A DNA stretch of 64,000 nucleotides from positions 1 to 64,000 of the forward strand of contig NZ_JACZFR010000032.1 in assembly GCF_014904815.1 (NCBI RefSeq), given 5' to 3'. Position 1 is the first letter of the stretch, and each line of letters begins with the position of its first letter. The DNA comes from Microbulbifer taiwanensis (lineage in GTDB: Bacteria > Pseudomonadota > Gammaproteobacteria > Pseudomonadales > Cellvibrionaceae). The position numbers and the translations under genes were made by a program. The notes below the pieces were generated by a model, which saw only the letters and a program-made list of their open reading frames with translations, made no database searches and was not told the origin of the DNA. Shown here piece by piece: positions 48,289 through 57,360 of this stretch.

Positions 48289-48315
48289 AATAGGGGCCGG
48301 TAACGGGGATTCAAG
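48289..48315 (-). promoter_or_regulatory. Sigma-32 promoter of ibpA
   Basis: On the minus strand CTTGAAT (48315-48309), a 12-base spacer and CCCCTATT (48296-48289) fit the heat-shock consensus. It sits about 110 bases before the start codon. Confidence 0.75.
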
Positions 48316-48334
48316 GGCGAGAGAGAAGAATTTT

Positions 48335-48940
48335 ATGCAGACGAGACAACGGAAGGTTCGGGAAAACGTTTCGCGGTCGTCAGCTGGGGATTCACGGCTG
48401 TTTATCGGCGTCCGCCCGGACAGGCTCACCCAGCATTTTCTCGATGGACTGACCAGTCAGTGCAAGCGGCAACTGGGATCAGACAGGCGCGACCGAACGC
48501 GCTGGACCAGCCACACCAACCGGCACCTGACCCTGGCCTTCCTCGGTGAGACACGCGACGAGCTGATTCCGCCAATAGAAGAGAGATTGGCACAGATTGC
48601 CGATGCCCTGCCCGCCTGTAGCGGACGCATAGTCTCGCTGAACCCCTTTCCCCAGCAGCGCTCCCCGCTGCTGGCGGCGGAGCTGCTCACCAATCCGGCG
48701 CTGGACAGGCTGCACGAGCAGTGCCGGCAGCTGATGATGGATCTTGGCATGAAGCCGGAACGGGCAACATACCGCCCCCACGTCACCCTGGCCCGCAACA
48801 GGCGCGGCTTTGCGCGCTTCGAGCCGGTGATGCTGGACCACACACTGCCGGTGGACAATATTATCCTGTACCGAAGCGACACGGTTCCCAGCGGCAGTCA
48901 GTATGTGCCGCTGTTCGAAGCCCATCTTAGAAGCGAGTGA
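48335..48940 (+). CDS. thpR: RNA 2',3'-cyclic phosphodiesterase (2'-5' RNA ligase family)
   Basis: A 201-residue protein of the 2H phosphoesterase superfamily. The two catalytic HxTx motifs are HLTLAFLGE and HVTLARN, about 100 residues apart as expected. ThpR opens 2',3'-cyclic phosphates and can ligate tRNA halves in vitro. The first 20 residues (RQRKVRENVSRSSAGD) are basic and outside the usual domain, so a later start is possible, but no better start signal is visible. It is divergent from ibpA, whose promoter lies just upstream of its start. Confidence 0.87.
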   Translation: MQTRQRKVRENVSRSSAGDSRLFIGVRPDRLTQHFLDGLTSQCKRQLGSDRRDRTRWTSHTNRHLTLAFLGETRDELIPPIEERLAQIADALPACSGRIVSLNPFPQQRSPLLAAELLTNPALDRLHEQCRQLMMDLGMKPERATYRPHVTLARNRRGFARFEPVMLDHTLPVDNIILYRSDTVPSGSQYVPLFEAHLRSE

Positions 48941-48948
48941 GAAACAAA

Positions 48949-48973
48949 AAGGCCCGCTGTGTGCGGGCCCTTT
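48949..48973. terminator. Bidirectional rho-independent terminator
   Basis: GGCCCGC and GCGGGCC pair around a short loop, with an A-run on the left and CTTT on the right. It lies between thpR and the converging coiled-coil gene. Confidence 0.85.
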
Positions 48974-48992
48974 CCATCCGTCATTCACTGTA

Positions 48993-49982
48993 TCAATCGA
49001 GTTGCGACAGCACATACTCCGGATACATCACCAGGCGCGGCCGGGACAGGCGACGTCCATCGAAGATAAACACGTAGCGCTCGCCATCATCATCGGCAGG
49101 GATGGTGCGGCGGAACTTCCAGGTGTTGACCTTATAGGTCTGGCGCCCTGCCTCTACCGGCGCCACCAGGCGGTACTGGTTGTGACCGAGAAACTCGAAT
49201 TCAACCGCATCACTGCGGGAGGGCTTCAGCTCCAGGCTGCGGAAAGTGTGCTTGCCCTCATCGCTCTTATCCGCCAGAAGCTTGTCCAGGCGGGCTCTCT
49301 CACGCTTCACATAATCCAGCAGATCCGGGTCCACCTCCCGGGCGGGCGCGGCAGCCTCAGGGGCGGCCTCCTGGGGGGCAGCAGCGGCAACGGTCGGCGC
49401 CGGCAGCTCCGGCTTGGAGACAGGGGTGACGCTGCGCGCGGCCGCCGCCGTGCGCTGCGCCGCTTCCGCCTTGGCCAGCATGGCATTGACCATCTGCTCC
49501 ACCTTTTCCTCCTGCCCGGAGATACGGTTCTTGCTCTGGGTAACCGCCTTCTGCTCGGCCGACAACCTGGTCCGGAGTTCATCATAATTTGACTGGATGA
49601 ACTCCACTCGGCGATTGCGGCTATCCACCCCGCGCTCCGCCATGGCAAAGCCGTGCTTGGCCTTGGACAGCTGGCGCTCGGTGTCCGAATCGCCCTTCTG
49701 TTGGTGATCGCTCTCCGCCTGCTGCAGTTCGCGGCGGCTCTCTTCGAAGTGCGTGCGGGCCTTACCCAGGGATTCCTTGGCACGCTCCAGCTTGTACTCA
49801 TAGGAGAGCAGTTCGTTCTCGATATCCTCGATTTCAACCATCCGGTTTTCGAGCGACTGCTCCATGCGCGCCAGTCGATTCTTCTCTGCCGTCAGCGAAG
49901 CCTGTGTCTGCGCCACAGCCCCCACGCCCCCGAAAATCACAACACCCGCCATCAAGAGCGAGCAGTACCGCGTTACCGCCAT
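48993..49982 (-). CDS. Exported coiled-coil protein of unknown function
   Basis: About 329 residues. A signal peptide (VTRYCSLLMAGVVIFGG to AVAQTQA) is followed by a long heptad-type coiled coil of some 150 residues (KNRLARMEQSLENRMVEIED onward), an Ala/Pro-rich linker (PAPTVAAAAPQEAAPEAA) and a C-terminal beta-rich domain ending RRLSRPRLVMYPEYVLSQL. It is probably a periplasmic structural protein; no known family is recognised. Start choice is uncertain: in-frame ATGs at 49982 and 50018 and an upstream opening to 50033 all lack a clear ribosome binding site. Confidence 0.72.
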   Translation of the reverse strand: MAVTRYCSLLMAGVVIFGGVGAVAQTQASLTAEKNRLARMEQSLENRMVEIEDIENELLSYEYKLERAKESLGKARTHFEESRRELQQAESDHQQKGDSDTERQLSKAKHGFAMAERGVDSRNRRVEFIQSNYDELRTRLSAEQKAVTQSKNRISGQEEKVEQMVNAMLAKAEAAQRTAAAARSVTPVSKPELPAPTVAAAAPQEAAPEAAAPAREVDPDLLDYVKRERARLDKLLADKSDEGKHTFRSLELKPSRSDAVEFEFLGHNQYRLVAPVEAGRQTYKVNTWKFRRTIPADDDGERYVFIFDGRRLSRPRLVMYPEYVLSQLD

Positions 49983-50463
49983 AGTAAAGAACCCATTACT
50001 CGGTTTTTTGATATCCATAGAAAAATCACACAAAGATCATTTTTTGAGCAAAATTTTTGCAAATCTGTCGCGTGAAACGGTAATTCTACGCAGCCCCCCG
50101 CCGCCGGGCAATGACCAGAGGACCGGTCACCATTCAGTTTTGCGCCGGCGATCACAGCATCCAGCGCTTCATTTCACTGCAACAAAGGTTCCGCTAACTT
50201 TTTGTGACATTTTTACCTTCACAGCGCTTGATTTTTTCCTGTGCGCAAGCATTATGGGTAACAGGGAGAAGATCGCTGGAGCCAGCGGAATTCCGACCCG
50301 GACGTAAAACACCCACAGCTGTTCAGTCAGCAGATACCCGTTGCGTTCCCGGTGTGCCGGTTATTCACAAGAGCTCTGCCTACTCCCTCAAGGGCGCCCT
50401 ACCTTCTTTCAGCAAACCGCACACGCGGCCTGCATGGTTTCTTTTAACCGGAGGTATTTGCCC
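49983..50463. other. Divergent intergenic region of the coiled-coil and HPF-like genes
   Basis: About 480 bases without a credible gene. Short A/T runs near 50040 and 50195-50230 could hold promoters for the two directions. A strong Shine-Dalgarno (GGAGG near 50451) marks the start of the HPF-like gene. I see no terminator or named RNA. Confidence 0.5.
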
Positions 50464-50811
50464 ATGAAATCTGCGCCTTACGATAACATTGTGTTCCGCG
50501 ATATCGATAAATCTGCCGCACTGGCCACTACGGTATCGAAGAAGTTACATAAACTGGAACGTTATTGTGGCGACATCATACGGAGTCGCGTCGTCCTAGA
50601 AGCCCCCCACCAGCACAAGACCAAGGGCAAGCAATTCAAGGCTTCCGTGGAACTCGCGATCAGCGGTAACCCCGTGACCATCAGTAGTGAACATGAATCC
50701 ATCCATCGCGCCGTCAACGATGCCTTTGCATCCGCCGAGCGCTGCCTGAAAGAGCGCGGCGAGCGCCGCAAGACACAGCGCCACCAGGCGCTCTGCACGA
50801 TGGAGGAATGA
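50464..50811 (+). CDS. HPF/RaiA-family ribosome hibernation factor-like protein
   Basis: A 115-residue protein of the ribosome hibernation factor (HPF/YfiA) family. The pattern KLHKLERYCGDIIRSRVVLE, then FKASVELAISGNPVTISSEH and IHRAVNDAFASAERCLKER, gives the beta-alpha-beta-beta-beta-alpha fold that sits in the 30S decoding site and blocks translation in stress. The ATG at 50464 has GGAGG eight bases upstream. It is a single-domain short form, not next to rpoN/ptsN as the usual hpf is, so it is probably an additional paralogue. Confidence 0.82.
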   Translation: MKSAPYDNIVFRDIDKSAALATTVSKKLHKLERYCGDIIRSRVVLEAPHQHKTKGKQFKASVELAISGNPVTISSEHESIHRAVNDAFASAERCLKERGERRKTQRHQALCTMEE

Positions 50812-50871
50812 CCGAAGAGTCCAGGTCTGGGACAGGCGGTGCAGATGCACCGCCTTTTTTATGCCCGGCAC

Positions 50872-52227
50872 TCAGGCAACCGGCGTTCGCATGGTTACAA
50901 ACTCTTCCGCCGCGGTCGGGTGAATACCGATGGTCTGGTCAAAGACCTGCTTGGTGGCTCCGGCTTTAATTGCCACAGCCAGACCCTGGATAATTTCGCC
51001 GGCATCCGGCCCCACCATATGCACTCCCACCACCTTGTCATTGCTGGAGTCGACCACCAACTTCATCAGCGTGCGCTCATCCCTGCCACTGACGGTGTGC
51101 CGCATCGGCCGGAAGTCTGATTTGTAGACCACCACAGGGATACCCGAGTCCCGAGCCTCTTCCTCCGACAGCCCTACGGTGCCGATATTTGGCTGGCAGA
51201 AAACAGCGGTGGGAATATTGTTGTAATCGATCTCGGTCAGATTGCCGGTTTGCAGGTGTTTTACCAGTGCCATGGCCTCTGCCAGTGCCACTGGCGTCAA
51301 CTGCGGCTCACCGGTGACATCGCCGAGGGCATAGATGGAACGCACATTGGTGCGGAAATTATCGTCCACAGAGATGGTTCCGTCCCTGTGCAACACGACA
51401 CCGAGTTTGTCCAGTCCGAGCCCGCTGGTATTGGCGACGCGCCCGGTAGCGTAGAGCACAGCGTCGACAGCGATAGTGGAACCGTCGTCGGCACGCACCA
51501 GCAGGCTGCCATCTCCCAGTTTCTCAACCGCCGCTATGCGGTGGTCAAAGTGCAGCTGTGCGCCCTTCTTGGCCATTTCATCGCGTACGAAATTGCGGAT
51601 ATCCCGATCAAAACCGCGCAAGAACAACTGCCGACGATAGGAGAGATGGGTCTCCGCCCCCAGGCCGGCGAAAATGCCGGCAAATTCCACGGCGATGTAG
51701 CCCCCGCCCACTACCAGAATCCGCCGCGGAAACTCTTCCATGGAAAAGACTTCGTTCGAGCTCATAACATACTCGCGCCCTGGAAAATCCGGTATAAAGG
51801 GCCAGCTGCCCGTGGCCACGAGAATACGCTCAGCCGAATAGCGCCGGCCGTTCACTACAACGCCATGGGGATCCTCGATACTGGCTCGGCCATCTACTAC
51901 CGAGACACCGGAGTTAGCCAGCAGATTGCGATAAATACCGTTCAGCCGCCCGACTTCACTGGCGTTGTTTTCGCGTAGTGTCTGCCAGTTGAAGTCGGCT
52001 CCGCGATTCTGCCAGCCGTAGGCAGCTGCATCCTCGAATGCCTCGCTGTAACTGCTGGCATAGACAAACAGTTTTTTCGGCACGCAGCCCACATTGACAC
52101 AGGTCCCCCCCATGTAGCGATCCTCCGCCACTGCCACGCGCATACCTGCGACAGCGGCCATACGCGCAGCGCGAACACCACCGGAACCGGCCCCGATAAC
52201 AAACAAATCAAAATCGAATTCGGCCAA
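50872..52227 (-). CDS. gorA: Glutathione-disulfide reductase
   Basis: A 451-residue flavoprotein. FAD site [16 protein letters not shown], redox pair [20 protein letters not shown] site [20 protein letters not shown], and the C-terminal active-site His in [11 protein letters not shown]. It reduces oxidised glutathione, which also supports gloB and the persulfide dioxygenase in this window. A TTG at 52227 with GGAG upstream gives the usual length; a GTG at 52254 would add nine residues but has no ribosome binding site. Confidence 0.95.
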   Translation of the reverse strand: MAEFDFDLFVIGAGSGGVRAARMAAVAGMRVAVAEDRYMGGTCVNVGCVPKKLFVYASSYSEAFEDAAAYGWQNRGADFNWQTLRENNASEVGRLNGIYRNLLANSGVSVVDGRASIEDPHGVVVNGRRYSAERILVATGSWPFIPDFPGREYVMSSNEVFSMEEFPRRILVVGGGYIAVEFAGIFAGLGAETHLSYRRQLFLRGFDRDIRNFVRDEMAKKGAQLHFDHRIAAVEKLGDGSLLVRADDGSTIAVDAVLYATGRVANTSGLGLDKLGVVLHRDGTISVDDNFRTNVRSIYALGDVTGEPQLTPVALAEAMALVKHLQTGNLTEIDYNNIPTAVFCQPNIGTVGLSEEEARDSGIPVVVYKSDFRPMRHTVSGRDERTLMKLVVDSSNDKVVGVHMVGPDAGEIIQGLAVAIKAGATKQVFDQTIGIHPTAAEEFVTMRTPVA

Positions 52228-52533
52228 AATAAACTCCTGCTGCCAGTGAATCACAACCGTGCCCGTGCACGGCGATTGTCAAAATTTCCAACAAATTGTC
52301 GACCTTTCAACCAATTTAGCCAATTGGACTAATCCTGATAAAACAATTGGTACAAAGTTGACAATTTTTACTTAATATTCGTTGACATGCGCATGTGCTT
52401 TCGATATTCATGTGATGACTATCACAAAAACCGGCCTGCTAGCGAAAAAGAATAGAAGTCTCTAGCGAATACAGCGGTCTTCAACGAATAAAATAGCCTT
52501 TAGCGAAAACAACAATTTAAACAGGCAAGAAAA
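52228..52533. other. AT-rich regulatory region upstream of the orphan secreted protein
   Basis: About 300 bases, clearly more AT-rich than its surroundings. It holds a possible promoter (TTGACA 52382-52387, 17-base spacer, TATTCA 52405-52410), the CRP-type site directly after it, and iterated TAGCGAA motifs at 52440, 52463 and 52501 with a related AACGAA near 52483. Two CAATTGG copies lie further left. Confidence 0.6.
52411..52426. promoter_or_regulatory. Perfect CRP/Vfr-type binding site
   Basis: TGTGATGACTATCACA has both half-sites TGTGA and TCACA of the CRP consensus with the six-base spacer, about 110 bases before the downstream start codon. The cAMP receptor protein (or Vfr) is the likely ligand. 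It follows a possible -10 directly, which would give repression, or it could activate a promoter further right. Confidence 0.75.
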
Positions 52534-53034
52534 ATGGACTCCCTTCCCTCTACTATCCAGCGAGCCTTGTGGTTAACCTGCCTGCTGCTTGTCAGCAGCC
52601 TGTGCAGTGCGAAAACCCACCCCAGTTACCTGAACCAGGACTACTGCGATGGCCTGGTGGAGCAGTTCGTCGATTCCGGAATGCGCAGCCTGGGCAAGTA
52701 CATCAACGAGCATTTCAATCCCGAGTACAAGGGCGGTATACGCAATACCATTCACTTCCTGGAGCAACGCTCTGAATGGCTCGGCGAATGCAATGACTAC
52801 CTGCTCGACACAGCACAGAGTCATGTCTTTTATAACGACCAGAATACCCGGGAAATCTTCGCGGCCATGAACGCCCTGGCCAGAGAGCTGCAGCATGTCC
52901 GCGAAGGTGTCGAGTACCCGGATGATGCGGGCAACAATAACCCGACTCCCTTTATCAAAAGTCGCTATGAAACACTGGCGCAACTGGTAGACCAGCACCA
53001 CACGCGCATGCTGATGAAAAAGCAGTTCCAGTAG
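52534..53034 (+). CDS. Orphan secreted protein of unknown function
   Basis: A 166-residue exported protein: a signal peptide (ALWLTCLLLVSSLCSA) followed by a mostly helical mature part with two cysteines (DYCDGLVEQF and GECNDYLL) that may form a disulfide. No family is recognised. It stands alone between gorA and an SRPBCC gene, with a dedicated AT-rich upstream region carrying a perfect CRP-type site, so it is likely a carbon- or cAMP-regulated envelope protein. Confidence 0.75.
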   Translation: MDSLPSTIQRALWLTCLLLVSSLCSAKTHPSYLNQDYCDGLVEQFVDSGMRSLGKYINEHFNPEYKGGIRNTIHFLEQRSEWLGECNDYLLDTAQSHVFYNDQNTREIFAAMNALARELQHVREGVEYPDDAGNNNPTPFIKSRYETLAQLVDQHHTRMLMKKQFQ

Positions 53035-53054
53035 TCGCGTGCCAGATCCTGTGT

Positions 53055-53071
53055 GCGGAGCCGGGCTCCGC
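53055..53071. terminator. Small hairpin between converging genes
   Basis: GCGGAGCC and GGCTCCGC pair around a single base. No T-run is present, so its role in termination is uncertain. Confidence 0.35.
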
Positions 53072-53087
53072 GCGCAGGGCGCCGCTC

Positions 53088-53624
53088 TTAGCCTTCCCCG
53101 CCCTTTTCCAGATAGACCTTCAGCGCACGAAACTGCTCGGCCAGTACACTGTTAACCGGCTCGGCAATGGCATCCAGCTTGTTCGCACTGGAACCCCAAA
53201 CCCGGTATTCCCAGGTCAATAGTGATTTGTCGCCCTGGGGCACTATACGCCACTGCATCAGCCCGCTCACCGGCATACTCTGCAGCGGCCCGAGGCCACC
53301 GGACAGGCGAACCTCCCGTTCCGGCAGTGCGTAGATCACTCGCAGATGCTCGACGGAAGCCTGGTCCCAACGCTCACAGAAACATCCCCCGGCGCGCAAC
53401 TCCATCGACAGGTTGCCCGCCGAACCCGAATAGCTGTGGGCCGGATTCCACCATTCCGGCAGGCTCGCCAGCCCGCGATAGACACTCGCGCTGTTCTGCT
53501 CCAGCTCCTGCTCCAGCCTGATGGCAAACTCACCCGGAGACTGACTGATCACCTCGGCGGCAAGTCCGCTCGACCAAGTGGCCGTCAGCGCCACAGCGGC
53601 TGTGACGAAAAATTTTCTCGACAT
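53088..53624 (-). CDS. Exported SRPBCC/START-like protein
   Basis: A 178-residue protein with a signal peptide (FFVTAAVALTATWSSGLAA) and a body that fits the SRPBCC/AHSA1-like ligand-binding fold: an acidic first helix, WWNPAHSYSGSAGNLSME, and a C-terminal helix LAEQFRALKVYL. Such proteins bind hydrophobic ligands or regulate membranes; an exported one is less usual. It converges with the orphan secreted gene and is preceded by ycjF on the same strand. The assignment is by overall pattern only. Confidence 0.62.
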   Translation of the reverse strand: MSRKFFVTAAVALTATWSSGLAAEVISQSPGEFAIRLEQELEQNSASVYRGLASLPEWWNPAHSYSGSAGNLSMELRAGGCFCERWDQASVEHLRVIYALPEREVRLSGGLGPLQSMPVSGLMQWRIVPQGDKSLLTWEYRVWGSSANKLDAIAEPVNSVLAEQFRALKVYLEKGGEG

Positions 53625-53645
53625 ACTGATGATCCTGTAGCGTCG

Positions 53646-54800
53646 CTATTTTTTGTTGTCGTGCCGGTCTTCCCTCCGACTTTCGGCAGCCGCATCCTGT
53701 CGCCGGTCGAATGGCGCTCCACCATCGAGTCCGGCACCCGCACTGTCACCCAGCATCCTCTCCTTGAGGCTGCTGGCGATGCGCCGGGTCAGGGCGCCGA
53801 GACGTGGGCGCCGCTTTTCGGCAAAGGGAATGGGACGGCAACTCTGCATTGATGCCAGGCCGATACGCGCCATAAACAGGCTCGCCCCCATCCCCTGCCC
53901 CAGGCGCGCGGACAGGGTACTGAGCATACTGTCCCCCACCAGCTCAGGCCACAGCTCGCTCACCGCGTACTCGCTGGCGCCGCTGTAGGCGACCAGTGCC
54001 AGCACCTGCTTGAACAAGCGCCAGCGCACCACTATCGAGGGGCGGACACCGTAGATCTGCGCCACGTCGTCGATCATGCGCAGGGACTGGCGCAGGGCTA
54101 CCAGGATATCGATGGACGCGAAGGGGCTCAGCCCCACCAGCGCGCCGGTGGTGGTGGCGTGGCGCACTATGCGCCTCATGGCTTCCTGGTCGAGCGCCTC
54201 GAGGAAGGTGACTTCCAGGTGCTGCAACAGTTCACTGCTGTCATAGTAATCCGGCGTCTCGTCGAGTACCCGGCTCAGCAATACTCCCTGCGGCTTGCCG
54301 GCAAAGTGTTGCTGCAGCTCGCGACGAAACGGCTGCGCCTCCTCGTGACTACGGCAATCGCGCAGCTCCGCTGCCAGCTCCTGTGTCCTGTGCAACTTGC
54401 GCAGCGGGCGCCCGGCGCGGAAATACTCCCACACGGCACTGACGATAGTCGCGCAGAAGACCGCAATGATTACACCGGCGAGCACACCCAGGCTCCAGTG
54501 TTTGTCCGCCGCCCAGCTGTACAGCTGGCGCAGTTCCCAGGCAACGGCCGCCCCCGCCAGCCCCAGTGCCGCCAGCAGCGCCGGCTTCCATAGTCGCAGG
54601 CGAAACAGCGGCAGGCGCAGCTCGGAAAAAGAGATCCGGTCGGGCAATGTCTCCCCGATAGTAATGGAGCGCGGTATTTCGTCCGAATCCTCGCTCAGCG
54701 TTTCGACGCGAGTGGATTCCCGCTGAGACGATTTCGTCTCAGGTTCGTCCAGCGGCTCAATACGGGTCTGCCGTCGCACTGAATCCCTTTCACCATCCAT
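53646..54800 (-). CDS. ycjF: YcjF family membrane protein (TIGR01620, DUF697)
   Basis: A 384-residue inner-membrane protein. Two central hydrophobic helices (ALLAALGLAGAAVAWEL and LGVLAGVIIAVFCATIVSAV) and the C-terminal DUF697 region (TTTGALVGLSPFASIDILVA) define the TIGR01620/YcjF family. It is made with YcjX; the pair is co-expressed with phage-shock and heat-shock genes in enterobacteria. Its ATG overlaps the ycjX stop by one base (TGATG), so translation is coupled. The N-terminal 60 residues are charged and variable. Confidence 0.9.
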   Translation of the reverse strand: MDGERDSVRRQTRIEPLDEPETKSSQRESTRVETLSEDSDEIPRSITIGETLPDRISFSELRLPLFRLRLWKPALLAALGLAGAAVAWELRQLYSWAADKHWSLGVLAGVIIAVFCATIVSAVWEYFRAGRPLRKLHRTQELAAELRDCRSHEEAQPFRRELQQHFAGKPQGVLLSRVLDETPDYYDSSELLQHLEVTFLEALDQEAMRRIVRHATTTGALVGLSPFASIDILVALRQSLRMIDDVAQIYGVRPSIVVRWRLFKQVLALVAYSGASEYAVSELWPELVGDSMLSTLSARLGQGMGASLFMARIGLASMQSCRPIPFAEKRRPRLGALTRRIASSLKERMLGDSAGAGLDGGAPFDRRQDAAAESRREDRHDNKK

Positions 54801-56239
54801 CAGACTTTATCTCCGAGCAACAGATTGAGCAGCGCGTCGACACGAATATGCGGGATGCACTGGCCTTTGGCCATGCCCGCCGGGGGGCGCAGTTGCGGCG
54901 GCGCGGCACCGGTGTAGTGGCGCCACTCCTCCCCCTCCCGCGGCAGCTGGGCAAAAATCTCCGCGTTCTCGAAACCGAGGTAGCGCCCCTCCAGGTCGTG
55001 CCCCATCAGCATACGGCGACCGTTGCGCTGGCTCTCATTGGAGCAGCGCACCGCCGCTATGGCCTCGCAGAAAAGCGGCAGGCCACGGTGGCGGGCGCCG
55101 GCAAAGGCCTGCTGCAATTGCTGTCCCAACTGCTGGCGCAGCGCGTCGTGATCGGCGGCCAGTACCTGGTCCACCTTGGTGGCCGCAAACAGCAGGCGGT
55201 CGACCCGCGGGCGCCAGAGTTTGCGCAGCAATCCCGTCTGCCCGTAACGGAAGATATCGGCGATATGGCCGAATGCCAGGCGCATATCGTCCAGGGACTG
55301 CTCGCCGGCAAACAGGGTGCCGATCATATCCACCAGTACCAGCTGGCGATCCAGATGGCGGAAGTGGGTCTCCACGAAGGGGGTCACCTGCTCGCGCACA
55401 TAGTCGCGGTAGCGCCGCGCCAGAGTCTGGTAAACGCTCTGATCGGGCATGGCCGCCAGCTGTTCTTCCGTGTATCCGCGCAGATCCAGCAATGGCAGCA
55501 GGCCGTAATTCTCATCGTCCAGCAGGGCGCGCCCGGGCTGCAGATAACTCAGTTTGCGCCGGCTACGGCAGTCGAGCAGGAACTGGCGGTAGTCGCGCCA
55601 GAGTGCATCCAGCTGCGCCGAATCGGCAGCCGCATGGGGCTGAAGCGCCGCCAGCTGCGATATCAGCTGGGGGGCCAGGCCGGCGCGTGCGTCGCCGCCG
55701 ATGATGTGCGACTGATGACGGCACCAGTCGCGATAGCCCATCTGCAGCAGCGGCAGATCCATCAGCCACTCGCCGGGGTAGTCGCGCAGCTCCAGAATCA
55801 GCGTCCTGGTTTCCGGACCGGCCAGGCGCCGCCGCCGGCGAAGGTGGATATGCAGTTCCATCGCCGACACCTCGCGGGTGCTCTCGGGCCAGCGGGGCGG
55901 CTGCGACAGCAATGCCTCCAGGCACTGCTCGTAATCGAAGGGCGGCAGCCCGGAATCCAGCGCCGGTTTCAACTCAGCACCGAGCAGGTCGCCGTTCAGC
56001 GCGGGGGCAAAGCCCGGCAGCTGCGCCTTGTGCGGATGGCTCAGCTGGTAGATCAGGCTGGTCAGCAGTGTCGACTTGCCGGCGCCGCTGAGGCCGGTAA
56101 TGCCGATGCAGACGCGGCGATCCAGCAATCGCTCCGCGGCCCAGTGGGACTTGTCCCGCGCCTCGCGGCGCCACTGGCGCAGTCTCTCCTTCACGCGCCG
56201 GCCGCGCCCTGAATCCGCCTTGGATCCGCTTTCACTCAT
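54800..56239 (-). CDS. ycjX: YcjX family P-loop protein (DUF463)
   Basis: A 479-residue GTPase/ATPase-like protein. The P-loop GITGLSGAGKSTLL lies near residue 47, the RTLILELRDYPGEWLMDLPL segment is the DUF463 hallmark, and LLFAATKVDQVLAADHDALR gives the NKxD-like nucleotide-specificity site. YcjX is a stress-induced protein, in E. coli in both the Psp and heat-shock regulons. Its biochemical role is not known. The ATG at 56239 is preferred over a TTG two codons earlier. It leads the ycjX-ycjF pair. Confidence 0.92.
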   Translation of the reverse strand: MSESGSKADSGRGRRVKERLRQWRREARDKSHWAAERLLDRRVCIGITGLSGAGKSTLLTSLIYQLSHPHKAQLPGFAPALNGDLLGAELKPALDSGLPPFDYEQCLEALLSQPPRWPESTREVSAMELHIHLRRRRRLAGPETRTLILELRDYPGEWLMDLPLLQMGYRDWCRHQSHIIGGDARAGLAPQLISQLAALQPHAAADSAQLDALWRDYRQFLLDCRSRRKLSYLQPGRALLDDENYGLLPLLDLRGYTEEQLAAMPDQSVYQTLARRYRDYVREQVTPFVETHFRHLDRQLVLVDMIGTLFAGEQSLDDMRLAFGHIADIFRYGQTGLLRKLWRPRVDRLLFAATKVDQVLAADHDALRQQLGQQLQQAFAGARHRGLPLFCEAIAAVRCSNESQRNGRRMLMGHDLEGRYLGFENAEIFAQLPREGEEWRHYTGAAPPQLRPPAGMAKGQCIPHIRVDALLNLLLGDKV

Positions 56240-56359
56240 CTGCAATTCCGTTTTTCGCGTTAGGGGAAGGATAACAGCTCACCCGGGTGGGAGTTTGAGA
56301 TACCAATTTGTCCCGAACAGATTGGGGCGCGCAGTTGAGGCACTGGGATGGTATCAATC

Positions 56360-56391
56360 AAAAAAGCGCGCCGACCTCGCGGTCGGCGCGC
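56360..56391 (-). terminator. Rho-independent terminator of the GSGD-repeat protein gene
   Basis: GCGCGCCGACC and GGTCGGCGCGC form an 11-pair stem with a four-base loop; on the minus strand it is followed by TTTTTTG. It lies 23 bases after the stop. Confidence 0.88.
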
Positions 56392-56413
56392 CTTCAGCGG
56401 GGCTGGCCCAGGA

Positions 56414-57214
56414 TCAGTCCACCAGGGCTATATCCCCGGACCCCATCACCGAAAAAGAATCCCTACCAGGCCGGCGAATGACTATGTCGCCGGAGCCCAT
56501 TACGGAGCCGCCGGCGCTGTCGGCCTTCAGGTTGCGGCCGACAAAATCACCGGATCCCATCAGGTGGATCTGCAGATCGGCCACGCGGCCACCGACGACC
56601 ATATCGCCGGAGCCCTTGATATCCACACCCAGGCTCTCGCCGGCGAAGTTATCCAGACGCAGATCGCCGGAGCCGGTAATCGAAGCCTGGCCGCTGACTG
56701 CGAGCGCAGTACCCACCAGCAGATCACCGGAGCCGGTCACAGTGGTCACCAGTGACTCTGCCGCCACTTTATCGACACGAATCTCACCGGAACCGGTCAC
56801 GCGCAGTTCCAGGCTCTCGCTCTCCAGGGTGTCGGCCCGCGCCTCACCGGAGCCGGTCACCTTGAGTGCCTCTATCTTCGGCAGGGTCACCCGGTAATTG
56901 ACCTCTCGGTCCAGGCTGACCGTTATCACCCCAAACCAGCTGTTCTTGTAGTCCTCTACCGACAGCTCCAGAGTGTCGCCGTGCAACTCCGCCTTGGCAT
57001 AGGGCATGATCTCCTCTGCCCCGCTGGCCACTACCTCGAAGCTGTCGCCCTGAATCACCTGCACATGGGAACTGCCCTTGAGAGCGATTCGGGTAAACCC
57101 TGACACTTCAAACCGCTTACTGCTGGCCTCCTCAGCCCGGCTCGCGGCACTGAATGACGCGACGACCAGCAGCAGTGCCGCCAGCGGGGCGAAAATGGTG
57201 TTTCTTACGGCCAT
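56414..57214 (-). CDS. Exported DUF2807 protein with GSGD repeats (head GIN domain type)
   Basis: A 266-residue protein with a signal peptide (FAPLAALLLVVASFSAASRA) and a DUF2807/GIN domain. The motif GSGD/GSGE recurs about every 18-22 residues (for example KVTGSGEARAD, RVTGSGEIRVD, TVTGSGDLLVG, SITGSGDLRLD, DIKGSGDMVVG, HLMGSGDFVGR), giving a regular beta-solenoid. These proteins are surface or periplasmic with unknown ligand. The end SFSVMGSGDIALVD repeats the motif again. It is followed by a strong terminator. Confidence 0.88.
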   Translation of the reverse strand: MAVRNTIFAPLAALLLVVASFSAASRAEEASSKRFEVSGFTRIALKGSSHVQVIQGDSFEVVASGAEEIMPYAKAELHGDTLELSVEDYKNSWFGVITVSLDREVNYRVTLPKIEALKVTGSGEARADTLESESLELRVTGSGEIRVDKVAAESLVTTVTGSGDLLVGTALAVSGQASITGSGDLRLDNFAGESLGVDIKGSGDMVVGGRVADLQIHLMGSGDFVGRNLKADSAGGSVMGSGDIVIRRPGRDSFSVMGSGDIALVD

Positions 57215-57360
57215 AGGTATCCTCTCGCTTCTAAATTACCGTTTGCCTACCTTAATAGACCGCCCGACAACGCCTTTTGGATGCAGCGTGCGGAATAAAT
57301 TTACCGCGGGGTCAGCTAGTGACCAAACGCCGCTCCGGCGTCCCGCCCGCGGCCTCCATC

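Noticed and set aside
52252..52254. GTG start for gorA
   Set aside because: No Shine-Dalgarno; the TTG at 52227 has GGAG at proper distance and gives the family length.
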